Below are positions 37,707 through 50,700 of a stretch of 64,000 bases of DNA, piece by piece. Below the pieces are notes generated by a model. The model did not search any database. It worked only from the letters and a program-made list of their open reading frames with translations, and was not told the DNA's origin. The DNA is taken from the NCBI GenBank assembly GCA_008508345.1, contig QNGE01003315.1:1-64000 (forward strand), read 5' to 3'. Position numbers and translations under genes: made by a program. Positions within the stretch are counted from its first letter, which is position 1; the number at the start of each line of letters is the position of its first letter. Source of the stretch: Paragonimus westermani (lineage: Eukaryota; Platyhelminthes; Trematoda; Plagiorchiida; Troglotrematidae).

Positions 37707-40700
37707 GTGAGTCTGAAAGTGTACACATTTGTGCTACCAACGTAGCCTACCTAAGAAACATTGAAAGTTATCTGGTCATGAAATAATCATGTGAATAAAT
37801 CCAATTTGGGTAATACTTCGTTCTACCTGATACACTTTGAACCACAGCCTCCTTACATCCATGGAAACATGTATAACGTCATCAGTCAAATAACATTTGG
37901 GACTATTAGACCTGGACCACCTGTGACCCATATTTAAGTTAGTTCGGCCAGAATCGCCTAAAACTCAAACAGATTTTCATCTAAGCGTTCACCAGCCAAT
38001 TTTAATTAGCATGGTTTCAGACGGAGCATTGCAAAAGATAGAGTTGCCACAATTTGCTTCCCTTGAACTTATGCTCATTGTAGCGATTTTGGCAGATAGA
38101 GATCTCATACACCCCAAAAAACAATCAATTCGAAGAACGCATGAGGTTTCAAACCCCTGGACTGCAAAGAAACTCTTGAGCCAATGAGAACGGCTTTTTT
38201 CTTCTGTGGCGTTTTGGGTGATCGTATAAAATTACGCCATCCCTTTTTGTATTCGGAGGGGAAATTCACCTTCAGTTGTGAGTAAAACTCACTTGAACGT
38301 ACCTGCTAGGGCAAAAGTTTATTCTTAGTATATGAGATGTACGTTACTTCAAAGGATACTCAAACAGAACCTTGTTTTATAAAATTAGCACCTTGATATT
38401 GAAGATTATTACAACTCACAAATTTGTCAAGTAATGGCACTCATTGGTTCTTGATCACGGTTGTCTCCAGCTATAGTACAGAGTAAGGAGAAAGTTGTGG
38501 AGGTTTGTGTGAGAATTTTCTCGTGAACTGACCTGTCTACAAATGAAACATGATGCTCAGAAAATTAGCCCACATTCACCCACAGAAATCAACTATTTTG
38601 TATGAGGTGTTGAATACAGTGGCTTGTTCACGTAAATTCATCATCGGCAAGTAGACAAGTAACTAACTGGATGCGATCTGGTTAATCTGTTGCTGGTAAT
38701 GGAGTCAAACCGGCATAAACCACGACTAGTTAGACGAGTTTAAATAATAAATTAGGATACAGTCAGCGAGCTAAGAGTTTTTAGTCGAACCAAGTAGACG
38801 CAAAGAAAACGGGCAAAGGTAATTTGGCTGGGTGACTGCATCAAACGGAAAGGATTGAACAAAGTGAATGGAAATCGTGTGCTGTGTGCAAACCATGGAC
38901 CATTGACTGTGATCTGATAACATTAAAAACAAAACTCTACTCCATGCAAATGTAAATATACAGCTATCTGTGAGGACTTCTGTCATCCATTACCGTTTTA
39001 CAACAACCATTAATGACTATGCTCAGAGTGTCATGAACAACTCAAAGGAACGATCTTAGAGTAACGTGCACAGCCATACGTGAATCTGAACTTATCAGCA
39101 ATGCGCCCGTTGACAAGTGACCACCTTATTGGTCTCACACCGTCGTTCAAGGTCTTCATACGCAATGATAAACGTGCGTTTATTGGATCTCACCGAATCC
39201 TACCAACAATTGAAATATTGTTCAGAAATTAATTATTACTGTGGTTTCAACTTACAGGCAAGCACTAGTCTTGTGGTTCATCGGTTAGAGTTAACCGGAC
39301 ACTTATAACGTCATCTCAGACAAATCTGATAGTCTGCGCATTACTCAGATAGGAATGTGGTTGAGCGCTTGCATATGACATTTCAGTCTTGTCCAAGGTG
39401 AGATGACTGATGCAGTGATTAACTTAAACGCCTCAGAAACATGATCAGGGCTCAACATTCGAGATTGGTAATGAAAAACACTAGCATGAGTGAATCGCAA
39501 CTATAGTGCTCCTTTTGGAGAGAGAGACTGACTAAGTAGCTTGTATGTGTGCTAAGATCAGTTGTGCACGATTTGCAATTTCTATCGAACGAAAGTGAAC
39601 AATGTTGATTATGGCAACAATTTTTTACACAGAGAATAATTGTAGACAAAATATTTGTTATCCTGAAAAAAGGATACATCCGCGTAACCGTTAACGTACA
39701 CATCGAATTCACTTAGACCACAATGTGACTAAAAAACAACTATGGATGCAGCCCCTGTTATGAAATATTGGGGTTTCCAAACTTTTTCACAGTCATCATC
39801 TTTCGATTTCCCGACTTGTATTTTGTAAATGGACCCAAGGTTTTCAACACAGCTCGGAATCACACGAGCTGAAGTCAAAATCTAGGGTAGATTGGAGTTT
39901 TTCTACCTAATTTCCCATTTTAACACTGTAATAGCGTAAGCCATTCACCGATTTGTCTAAACTAGGCTGTAGCTTCTACGGTCCGTTGTGAGTTGTAAAA
40001 TTGTGTAAAGTTCTACTGAAACGTTTGAATGAACAGATTAATCAAGCATTAATACCAATCAAATCTCAAAACTTCCTTCGCTGTTTAAAATCCCGCTCAT
40101 AATTTTAAATCACATCATAATTACAGCTTGCACAGACAATGTGGCGAGGATAAATAGAACCAAACGCTTGGACAACCTGGCCATCAATTGCTGACAAATG
40201 TGACTGGACGTCCAATTGTGTTAAATCAAGAATGTTTGGTATGAGGACAGTGATAAAGTTACCAGCACAGTTGTTCGTCGGGACCTGTATCACAGTAAAT
40301 ATCTACTCGTAACAAGGGTATGCACTGCCGATTAGGCCCAACGGCGTTAAACCACGAATCTGATGATTCTTCTTGTAGGCATCATTATGGAAATATCATT
40401 TAACTGGTAAAAATGTACTAAACTTGAAATGGTGGACAATCCGAGCCCACTGTGCCATTGTGGTAATCAAGCTGATAACTGATCACGCGGTTGGTGTTCT
40501 CAACCCCGGTTTCGGCGACTGTTCTTGTATAAGTCTGCTGAAATTGGAAGTATCATGTTCAGTGTTCCGGGAAGTCAAACAGCTCTTCTTCTATGGAAGT
40601 AATTCTTCATGGAATAGTTAGAATTTTAAACTCACAGAACCGCTTCGACACAATTTTTTTAGTGGTTAAGTATTACTCGGAACCGTCATCTGAGGCATTC

Positions 40701-41992
40701 GTTTATGCTTAGTACTAGGTCTGGTGTCATATAATGAGAAAGGATTACGTGTTCAAATGAAATAAATCATGATTAAACCCAGTAAAACTAAACGATAGGA
40801 GACGATAAGATTTACTGGAGTTCCACTGCATGACAGCGCACATGGGGGACTCTGTAATGCTGATCTTGTTTTGACAAGGGCCAGCTTGTTAGGTACGAAA
40901 AATGTATTCAAGAGATGATCATATTTCAGAGGTCTGGCTGTAAAGTCTCCAAAGCAGTCTTCATAATTAATTTGTTTCTCCCTCTTTCCTCAATGAATAG
41001 TCTTTGTTCCAAGTGAATCTGTATCATCTGGGTTCAAAGAATTACAGAGTCGGGCGTAGTTACATTTTTGTGTGGTGTTCGTTCGCTTTGGCTACAGACT
41101 CGGCCTTTCTTCTGTTTTGAACCACCCTCATTTGCTCACCAAAGGGATGCAGCGTCATATTTCGCAAAATATTGATGCGTGTCATATCTGATTCAATGCT
41201 ACGGCCTGAACAACACCGACACATTTGCGAGCAATTGTCACTGAAGATCTTCACTCGCCCCGAGAACTGATACCGAACACATCGGCTAAGGGGCGCTGTT
41301 CTTCTGTTCAGAAACTAAAGCTATTAAATAAAGCTAAGTTTTTGGGTTGCACTAACATGCTCCATGTTGGGTGGCCCTGAAGTGGCTATGGTTTTAACTG
41401 AGGTGCCTAACGCGAAGCAATTTAAAAACAAGAAAAAACGTTTTTGAAAAAATCTCTCCTTCGTGGAGAAGCACTGCATAACAGATGACTAAAAGCACCA
41501 GCTGGTACAGTGGCTGAAAACACCCGTTTCACAAAAGGACAACTGTCCCAAATATATGCAACTAAAATAATATTGCGTTTAAAAAACTCTATATCGTTAA
41601 CCTTCTGTGAAGCAATGTTTATCTAAATTGGTATGATGATTATTTAGTCTAAATTAGCCATGGTAACTCCTTGGGTTTTTGTGTTCCTGAATGCATTCCA
41701 TTTGGAATTTGTCTGTACTCGTCTGATACACACAATTCGTGTGTATTTGGTATGAGACTGATGACAGTAAGAGAAATTTTAACGAAACGTAACACATTTT
41801 CCCTATGTTGTGATGAAGTTTTCGGAATGAACTCAATGGTTTGGATTACACAGAACAATACAATATCTAGAAAATTGCGATCTACTCAGTGTGTTACCTC
41901 CCAATAATATTGTCTGTCGAACTGTCCAGTAATATATGTTCCATTGAACACACCTTGTGATTCCGTGTGTATTGTTCACCTATTCCAACCAG
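37707..41992 (+). other. ALP: Intron 3 of the alkaline phosphatase gene
   Basis: 4286 bases, GTGAGT..CAG. It contains a worn SINE head at 39345-39460. Open frames elsewhere in it are short and unrelated. Confidence 0.75.
39345..39460 (+). mobile_element. Worn SINE copy, head region
   Basis: Follows the head of the SINE at 21898-22180: GTGGTTGAGCGCTT, then GTGAGATGACTGATGCAGTG with a degenerate A box, then CGCCTCA and a decayed B-box region. The ribozyme and tail are not present. Confidence 0.55.
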
Positions 41993-42161
41993 GTCTTCTG
42001 GCTCCCAGTCACCTTGAATTCGATATTCGTCGCAGAAATCAACTCAGTTTGTCTGAAATGACAGAAATAGCGATTAAAATTTTGTCCAGAAATCCGAAGG
42101 GCTATCTTCTGTTAGTGGAAGGTGGACGAATTGATCACGCACATCACGGAAACCAAGCCAA
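41993..42161 (+). CDS. ALP: Alkaline phosphatase, coding exon 4 (residues 306-362), metal-site exon
   Basis: Acceptor CCAG at 41989-41992 and donor AA|GTGAGC. The exon begins GLLAPSHLEFD, matching the family's LGLFepgdm.yel segment. It contains VEGGRIDHAHHGNQAK with Glu348, Asp353 and His357. These match the Mg/Zn ligands Glu311, Asp316 and His320 of human placental alkaline phosphatase. All three are present, which argues for an active enzyme. The phase-1 junction with exon 3 remakes a glycine codon. The exon ends in phase 2, and AA plus the first G of exon 5 gives Lys362. Confidence 0.93.
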
Positions 42162-43645
42162 GTGAGCATCCTTAGTAATTCAGTGCCATTTTATTGATAC
42201 GTGCCTCATTAGTCAACAGGTCATCTCAAAACACAAAATGCTCAAAAACCAGTAAAAACAAAGGCAAAACCTATTACGTCATAGAATAAAATCTTTCAGA
42301 ACCATGAGAATAAATGTTTTTTAGGGGGAAAGTTTGGAATCTGCCGTCGTAGTTGCGAAGTTCCATCCCAGTATTCCAATACAGCAAACGCATGAGGAGC
42401 AGAAACGTCCTGTGGACAAACTGTCCCAAACGTAAAACTTTTCGTCGAGCACACGTCCTTCCGATGCAAAGGGTTTAACAGAGTGAACCTTAACTGAATA
42501 TAGTTCTTCTCAACCATCAACTGTGTACGGCTAGAATGACAATATGTGAACGTCCAATTTTCTGGATAACCTGAAATATCCTTAATGTATGTGCATATAA
42601 CGATATAATAAATATATTAATGACACACAGTTATCTACTAAACAAAATAAAATTATTTAATATACATGTCATTGAACTCCCAACAACCGTGTTAAATGAC
42701 TGATATTTCGGCTGCTAACTTTAGGTGAATTTAAACTAATTCACATTCTCCTTTTCAAAAGTCATGGAGTATTAACTGAGAACAGTTTGTGATCAAACAG
42801 CAATCACAATTAACGTAGTCTTACTCATGGATAAAGTAGCTACGAATATGGGATTAGTGTAGCCAGACAAGACGCGAACTGCCAAGACATTCAGACAGTT
42901 GAAGGTCATGCGATGGTACCACAAACACGGACAGTCAAAGATGTCCAAATTAGTGATTTTAATGGAACTTGAACATGGGTGGATGAAACCAGGATGGAAT
43001 CAACATAATAAATAATCTAATGCTAGATTCAAGTGTTTTTTAAGACAATTCGACATAGACAGACATTCTTTTTGTGTTCAGCCAAACCACTCATGGATCG
43101 AAATCGATCCAGTATCAGCTTGTGATTTGTGATTGTCTTCCCATTGTAACTTTTGCCTTCAACTTCCTGCGTGATTGTGTAATTAACATTTCTTACGCAG
43201 ATGCATATCCTCCTGCAATTACATAGAAATTTATCGAAAAAAATTATAAACTGCGTTCATAGTACTGATGGTAACCAATGACGTTTTACGCGAAACTATC
43301 AACTCAGTGACGTCGTTTCGAAGCACTCAAAACATTATGTAAAAAAATGAATGCCTCTTTCCACTTGAACAGTAGACGACATATTTTTAACTTTATGGAT
43401 TCAATTTTAGTCCCTGGCACTCTGAAGTTAATTGATTACAACGGCGAATTCACTTGCTGCAAGAACGTTTATCTTTCATCTCAGCCTGCCTTATGTGGAC
43501 CTGCGAAATTCCACCGTAGATATTCCTAGAAATAATGTAGAGGCGATATGCTTGATTGTAGCCTTCATTAAACACTACTATCAGTCGATTCCTCTGATAT
43601 AATGTTATGGGATGTACACCCGTGTTTATGGTTTAAACCCACTAG
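42162..43645 (+). other. ALP: Intron 4 of the alkaline phosphatase gene
   Basis: 1484 bases, GTGAGC..TAG. No repeat or nested gene recognised. A 74-codon minus-strand frame (42296-42520) has no known motif. Confidence 0.75.
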
Positions 43646-43817
43646 GTACGCATTGACTGATACTTTGGCCCTGGAACAAGCAGTGAACAATGCAGCGCGT
43701 CAAGTGGACGCCGACAGGACGCTTATGGTGGTCACCGCCGATCACTCGCATGTTTATGGCGTGGTCGGCTATGCGGACCGCAGTACGCACATTCTCGATG
43801 TGGACGAAAGTCAAACG
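43646..43817 (+). CDS. ALP: Alkaline phosphatase, coding exon 5 (residues 362-419)
   Basis: Acceptor TAG at 43643-43645 and donor ACG|GTAGGT. The exon reads YALTDTLALEQAV and then LMVVTADHSHVYGVVGYA. Asp394, His395 and His397 match the second-zinc ligands and neighbouring histidine of the TADHSH signature. The exon is 172 bases. A paralogous exon of identical length lies on the minus strand at 888-1059. The exon ends in phase 0 and joins directly to exon 6. The region just after it (43818-43862) stays open for a few more codons, so a longer ORF there is read-through into the intron. Confidence 0.93.
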
Positions 43818-45806
43818 GTAGGTAATCATTCTACTTCAGTGGACAGCGGTTGCAGTCAGTAGTTTTTAGTGCGTCCTCACGAAGCACACTGGGCGTCTTT
43901 TATCTTCTTGACATTCAAAAAACAGTAGTTAGTCCATCCACTGAACATCATCCAGAGAGGGTTTCCATATTTTATCGTGTGGATGTTACCTTGTGAAAAC
44001 TTTATCACCAGGTACTTCAACTAAGACCAAGAGCAGAGGGAAAATTTGTATCTGGCTAGGCTAAAATACTCACAAATATATCATTATATACAAAGGTATC
44101 ACTCGTAAATGGCATTTGTTCTCAGAACCGTTCTTCTCATTAAATCTGAAATTTGACTGATTTGAATGGGCTCATTTTGTGGCCACATGAAGTAACTGCA
44201 TATACATAGAAGCGGTGTCTAGCTCAGTATGAAAACTCCTACCCAACTAGACCATATAGTTAATAGTAGTCATAACACTAGAAAAATCGCTTGTGATGGT
44301 AGATACGTGAACAATACTCTTGACATACATATATCCTTATTTTGAGAACAGATTTTAGAAGTAAACAACACCCACTGCCTCAGTAGTGCGATGTATTATA
44401 TTGGGTTTATAATGACAGTGTAGGGCCTTTTTTATTCTGTTCACTGCACATTCAGACATTTTTTCTTCAGTGATGAACACAGAATGTGCAGTAGGATAAG
44501 CTGGTAAACTTTGTTATACGTTGAAAACTCGTTTACCCATGTCTGCCACATGGGTGTCAGCATTCGATTCGGATTGGCTTGTCACGGTGGCCGAAGCCAA
44601 CAAACACCGCAAACTGGCTTACTACGCACCACTTGCGCCTCCACCCACACACCACATGCAAACCCGAAGGAAGGAGACCGGGAGGTGTGTCAGTGGGGCT
44701 TTTGATTCCAGCCGGCTAATGCTGGTTAGCCAGTTGATTGGCTAATAAGGAAAGGAAACACTTATCTCTCGGAAACGAAACAGAGAGAGACCGCAATGAC
44801 GAGATCTACACTAAGAAGAAAGGTTTGTGAAGTAGAATACAAGAAGCATTGCAGTATAGGAGTGCATGTTAGTGCATCCCAAAGAACATAAAGATGAAAT
44901 ACAACCAAACGACAACACACGGTTGCCAAGCACAATGAACGCATATGCTTTTCGTCTGACAAGGTTGAACCTACAAGGACCGAATTACCAGTCAGCACAG
45001 CCCGCCGGATCAAAACAGCACACAAGCCTGACCACCACGCCAAGGTGGCAGTAAAGGTCACTCACATATGACTAGTACATTAATATTAAACATCATTGGT
45101 TTTCGTGTACTTGTGAGTCAGTACGATAAAACGGTGACGGGTCACACTCTATCAGCTCAATCTGAACACAGTGGTCAGTTGGTGCATTGTGATAGCAGCT
45201 TCATTTCCCGGTCACGCAACAATACATGAACGAAGCAATAAAGTAATCCAAGTGATCCTTCACAATGATGTGTTTTTAGTCAAATCAATGCTTGTTGCTT
45301 TCTCGCTTGCTTCGTTCCCATGTATCTCATCACTGACCATTTGTTTATTCTGTAGATGGGACCAGTTGTAGGTTGCTTGAAGCCAAGTAACTTCGTGAGC
45401 AGATTTATCTAGTGAACAATCAGGTTTGATTTTACGATTAATAGATAGGCTTGGCCTTTAACTGGTTTTACTCCGTTTCCTGCGATTATCTATTTATTTC
45501 ACTCAGTTTCATATTCAAACAAATATGCTATTAATTCAGAATGCTTAACTTTGCAATTGGTCAAAGTGCACTGATACTTAGAAACTTAATTTTTTGAAGT
45601 GATATCACGTTAACTGTCAGTACAACCCCAGTTCATCGTGACTGCTGATGGCAACTAACTATGCTCACATCAGGGATTGCTTTGGATTAAACAATCATGA
45701 TTAATAGATGTGTGGTTTTAAGCTGATCGCTGAGATAGGTGACGCTAAGTTGGGTCGTTTCACTATTTTTCAGTTTTAATGTTCTTACTGGTGTTTTCCA
45801 TTTTAG
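43818..45806 (+). other. ALP: Intron 5 of the alkaline phosphatase gene
   Basis: 1989 bases, GTAGGT..TAG. The stretch at about 44560-45060 is clearly richer in G and C than its surroundings. It contains a short hairpin-like CCGGCTAATGCTGGTTAGCC block and open frames in several registers. It looks like an inserted element, but I cannot name the family. Confidence 0.7.
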
Positions 45807-46181
45807 GCCAATGATGGATATCCCTACCTTATCTCAGCTTATATTAATGGCCCCGCAGGTCTTGTGAAAGAACCCCGTAGGGACCCCTCAACTGACAGGA
45901 TTTTTGAAGATGACTATCGTCAACAAGCGCTGGTGCCACTCGGTTTTGCTACACATGCAGCCGATGATGTACCTCTCTATGCCACCGGGCCATTCAGTGA
46001 ACTATTTCATGGACCAATGGATAACACCTATGTGGCTTATGCGACAATGTTCGCCTTGTGTTTAGACCCGTATGCACATGAACCTCATTGTATCCGGAGA
46101 AATGCGTCATTCAACGCAAACATGCCCACATGTCAACTACTAATTATTATAGCGTATTTTTTTCACAGATTTGCCCTCTAA
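45807..46181 (+). CDS. ALP: Alkaline phosphatase, coding exon 6 (residues 420-543 and stop), GPI-type tail
   Basis: Acceptor TTTTAG at 45801-45806. The exon starts ANDGYPYLISAYINGPAG, followed by a charged segment and LGFATHAADDVPLYATGP, where His469 is the last zinc ligand (family pattern THGGEDVavfa.GP). The segment YVAYATMFALCLDPY is the usual end of the catalytic fold. It is followed by Cys514, a possible N-glycosylation site NAS at 518-520, and a hydrophobic C-terminus (about residues 529-543, LLIIIAYFF). That tail fits a GPI-attachment signal, which is normal for this family but is inferred. The stop is TAA at 46179-46181. I find no AATAAA until 47786, so the 3' end of the transcript is unknown. 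Confidence 0.92.
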   Translation, partial: ANDGYPYLISAYINGPAGLVKEPRRDPSTDRIFEDDYRQQALVPLGFATHAADDVPLYATGPFSELFHGPMDNTYVAYATMFALCLDPYAHEPHCIRRNASFNANMPTCQLLIIIAYFFHRFAL

Positions 46182-47204
46182 GTTGTGATAGGTTTTAAGT
46201 TCAGCAAAATCATTGTTTTCCTTTAATTGTCGAAAAACTCGTTATCTGTTTGCTTTGAAATGACCAAAGAAAAGGCTGACTTTTTTGTCCGCCTTTAAGA
46301 CCATAGCTTACTTTCAACTTATACGATGGTACAATACTTTCGTGACCAACTACTGACCGACTCTTACCATTTTCACGAATACAATTATTGACGATTACAA
46401 AACAAACTCTGTTCCCACACTTGCTGATCGATCCACTAGATGACATGGATGTAAATAGGCCGTAGATTAGCTTGTTTCAAAGTAAGATAACCAACACGTA
46501 TAGATTGTTTTTGTTGTTAAAAAATTTTAAGTTTGTGGTTCGTAGATTGAGATATGTGAGTGTGCATCTGCCTGTTACTTCAACCCTGTCCTTGTATTGA
46601 ACGTGACTAATAAGTGGTAGATAGTAACTGCTTTGTAATGAACGATGTGGTGCAAAGTGGTACGTTGATTCATACCGCCTACGAGCCATTTCTATAACCC
46701 TACCTCTTGTGTGGTAATAGGCTTATTCGACCCTGTCCGTTCGCCACTACTATCAAACATGCGAATCACAATGCAGTTCCACTAAACGCAAGTGAGGAAT
46801 AGCTCTCAGACCAAGTTTGGTAATATTGTGTTAAGCTCAAATGTAACTGCATAGAACTTTACTGACTGGCTGCTTTAGCCGGAATGTCTGTTGAAGAAAT
46901 CGTTTCATCTAAGTGATACAGGAGATATTTGTAAAAATGACAGCAAAGAAGCTGACGAGTTTGTTATAATTTGTAAACATGGCTCCTGATAAAGCCTTTA
47001 TTGAACCGGATACTGATCCCTAATGGGATGAGGTTAAAAACCTAGTCTGTTTCTTGCTAGTTTACATATACACATCTAACTCGTCAGCTAAGAAACACTT
47101 CAAATAAGTAGTGTGAACTGTACTCAAGATTCATTACATTTTTCTTCTCGAAGACTATTCAGCTAGCCCCCCTTCAGAGAGAGAATTACAATGAAGTTCA
47201 ACTT
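46182..47204 (+). other. Downstream flank or 3' UTR of the alkaline phosphatase gene
   Basis: No canonical AATAAA is found here. The first one after the stop codon is at 47786-47791. The transcript may use a variant signal, or its 3' UTR may run through the SINE at 47205. Confidence 0.4.
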
Positions 47205-47410
47205 TTGATAATGCACATCACCATTGTATATTCTTGTCACGGGCGGAACAGGAACTCCGGCCATGCTTTAACGAAGCAACCGTGTTCGCCATTTTACCAC
47301 TGGCCTTACCTTGGACAAGATCGAATTATCATATACGGACGCTCAGCCACATTTTTTATAGGCAATACTAAGTTTCTCCAATCGCTCCGCAAGGAAACAC
47401 AGTAACTGTC
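47205..47410 (-). mobile_element. Diverged SINE copy, head region, minus strand
   Basis: Matches the left foldback arm (21700-21890) in order: CTTGTCACGGGCGGAA, AACTCCGG, GCAACCGTGTT, CGAATTATCA, CGCTCA..CCAC and GGAAACACAGTAACTG. The A- and B-box regions are degenerate, and no ribozyme is seen. This copy helps define the far 5' part of the element, which forms the loop of the big foldback. Confidence 0.7.
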
Positions 47411-47594
47411 CGATTAAATTTAATAGACGACTCATGACTAGGACTGCTCAACAATTTATAATCTTAGGAACCCTTAACTTGTTCAAGAAAATTTTGATTA
47501 CTGGTGTTTAAAAGAAGATTTTCTTTAGTTGATCACAATACCAATAATCAGTTTATTCTCATCAGTCAACAGTTCTAAACAAAAATGCATTTGT

Positions 47595-47778
47595 AAATAA
47601 CAATTTATATTGAATTGTCAATCCTGCACCGAACGGATACCGTGGTGCTCGAATTGATCGGCAACCACTTTGAAGCGGAATGTGGACGTGCTAATTTGCG
47701 CAGTTTGTTCGATGTCAAAACCGACAAATTAACAAAATCGAATGCACCAGTTCGGTTGATTTGTGCCGAAGTTCGATA
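47595..47778 (+). pseudogene. Short coding-like stretch with stop and AATAAA, unknown product
   Basis: The frame reads ELSILHRTDTVVLELIG, then FEAECGRANLRSLFDV, and stops at TAG 47776-47778. An AATAAA follows 8 bases later (47786-47791). It has the look of a last exon, but there is no AG acceptor between the upstream in-frame TAA (about 47589) and the conserved-looking part, and there is no ATG. It may be a decayed exon or a retroelement end. I do not recognise the family. Confidence 0.3.
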
Positions 47779-47785
47779 GTGTCAG

Positions 47786-47791
47786 AAATAA
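47786..47791 (+). terminator. AATAAA polyadenylation-type signal
   Basis: The first AATAAA on the + strand after the alkaline phosphatase stop codon, 1.6 kb downstream of it and 8 bases after the stop of the short coding-like stretch. Use as a poly(A) signal is possible but unproven; a hexamer alone is weak evidence. Confidence 0.3.
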
Positions 47792-50700
47792 AAAGATTTT
47801 TCTAGTTTTTAAGAAGGGCTTGTGAATTCAAAGTTTATACCTTTCGTAAAGCGTGTTTCGGGTCAGAATATTTTCAGCTGGACGTTTACCTTTAATTAAA
47901 GTCTGAACGAATGCTCTATCGGACTTGCATAATTAGTTCTGGCAACAGCAGTAACCCAATCAGGATGGTGTAAATGGGATCAGATTTATAGAGCAGAGGT
48001 TATTTTCACAGTTCGAACACAAACTTTACAAGATAATTTAAACACGCTTTAGTAGGCAGTTATGCCAAGGTTTTAGCATCGTGGTTAGAAAGAACTTGTA
48101 TTAAGTCTTTTAGAAAGGTTCTGTGGTGAAAACATTTATAGGTGTGTATCAAGCTGAAAAAACCGTTTTTGCAAATAATCTGGTAAATATTTGACCACAT
48201 CTTCAACAGTGAAATGAACGAAGGGCTAGTAGCTCAATCTCCTCAGCGATTTCAAATGTGAACCTATCAAGACTAACAAGAAATCATTCCGAATTACGTG
48301 ATAACGAATTGAAACGAAGGCACGAACAAACGCATATGTCAATCTGAAGGCTAATGGAAACGCTGTTCTAGATTTGGATGGAACAGCATACAGAAGAGTT
48401 CACTGTAATTAATAGGGATATGCGAAGCAACCGCAGGCTTCAGAATGAGGAATGATCGTATGTTCCTTAAGGTAGAAACAACAGACATTACCTAACAGAA
48501 TATGCTTCGGTGGAAAATCAGGTTTGAATAAAACATCAGAATATTATGAAGTTTCACAGGTTCTAGGTTTTTGATTGAAATCTGGGACTAGTTTCATGCT
48601 TGGATTAAAGTTTTGAGCAAGCAGTGTATATACTTGAAGTTGACACGACTCGTACAACTTAGCAAAAATGGAATCCATAAGAACGACTATTATGTTTAAC
48701 GGAGTGAAACCAAAAGTAAAGAAATTTATGCAATTGAAATGACGTTCGACTTTTTGTCAGACAAGTGAGTAAAGGATAAGAATAGGGTATAAATTGTGAG
48801 TACTCAAAAATATGAAATACGGTACAGAGGTGAACAGACACTCAGATGTTGTGTTCGTTGAAAGAACGGGGAACCAAGCTTTGTGTCGTTGTTATCGGAC
48901 GGGATGTTTTCATCGTGGAAAGCAGAGTGGATTGTCTAAAATTCTCTTACCAGTATTCACACAAATCGATTTTCACGATAGGTTACAAAGTTGTATGTGT
49001 AAAGATAAGTAGAAACGTCTATTAAACTACGAATTCATCTTCTCTGAAGAAAGTCTATGGCACTGGGCGGACGCACTTCTTAGCAATCAACGTGCTGCGC
49101 ACTATTTTGTAACAGCTCCCAATTCCGAAATCATAGAATGCAGATTGGACCATTAGGAAAATTCAGTGTTCAGGTTGTGGTTAGATTGCGAGGCAATACC
49201 CTTCTCTATCGAAGTAATACAGCACAGCCTGTTGATGCCACCTCACAGTTTTTCATTTTCAGTGTGACTGCAGAAGAAGTTGCAGGGACAGGACTGAGAC
49301 ACGCATGATCTCCAGAATGAAGGTACATTTGCATAGATAAGTGCGGACATCCGTGTTACTGGTGAATGTATTTTCGGTGAAAAGTGTAAGTAGTCAAATT
49401 AGCAGTCGTTAGACACGTCCGAACTTGTTTGTACATTCGGAATTCTATCAAATAATTCCGTTCCATGATTCGTGCACTTCGCTGGGGCGGTTACAATTGA
49501 TAGACGTAAACCAGCTGCGTAGGTTCACACACAGTTGTTTGCACACCTCTTGTATTCACTGACCTCATGTTCAAACCTAAGCCTCTGTCCGACTATGTTC
49601 CCCCAGAAATCTTTACCAATCCGATTCAAGTTTTAAATTTGTTACTGATATGTCATCACTTATCTCACTCTTCGTGTTTTCTCTATTTTTTCACGTTCCA
49701 AAGGAGTTTACGGAAGAGTTAAAGTTGATCTTCAATAAATTCAAGACAATTTGGTTCAACCGTAAATAAAAAGACGACCTCGGTGAACAATCACTGCGTT
49801 TTCTTAGCCCATCAGTACCCTTCCAATTCACGGTAGACTGTGGAACAGTATAATAATCTGGAGCAAGCTCTAAATTAGCAGTGTGGTTAGCTCCATTAAA
49901 TTGTTTGTACGAAAACAAATCGATTGTGCATTCTTGAACAACAAATTAGTAAATTAGCCTTCACAAAATGATTTTCTACTATTCACACTACCGTGACAAG
50001 TGAGGCGGTCACGTGTGAATTACTGATAAGCCTAACCTACTTCACCAAACAGAAGGAAGGTATGCAACAGAGAAAACTTTTAGGAGCAGGCTTGTCACTA
50101 AAGTCGCTTCACAGAAGAGATTAACTGGCTGTAGAGATGACCATAACCGTATTGTCATTTACCGATTTTCAAGAAATACGCTGTTTTGCAATTATGTTTG
50201 TGTTACACAAATGCATACAAAATAACCAGACAAAATATTGGAGTTTGAATCCATGAGGACTTCTGTTCCATGTGTGTCTGTTGAACATCCACCTCTAACG
50301 ATATGATGACAAGATAGAACATGATAGCAAAAAAAGAGAAAACCTTAGGGAATAACTGCGTAAAAAACCATGACCACTAACTCGCAGTAAAAGCAGACTA
50401 AGGTACGCTAGTGCAGGCCGAATTGCAATGAAATCATCTGCAATAGTGACCACCGGCTCACGGAGGGAGACTAGTTTGAGTGACATTTATTTTTAACAAT
50501 TCAATACGTCTCCATTACGCTGTCTGTCTGAGTGCCACAAGTGTGCACAACAATTCTGCAAAGTATTTTGTTGTAACCGTAATGAAAAAAGAACTGATTC
50601 CATAGTTTTGTTGACTATTCTAACCGGTTCTACTGATTGCCTCAATAAAATTCACGATTCTTGCGAGAACTCGTTTAAAAAGTGTTCTATTTCATGCTGC

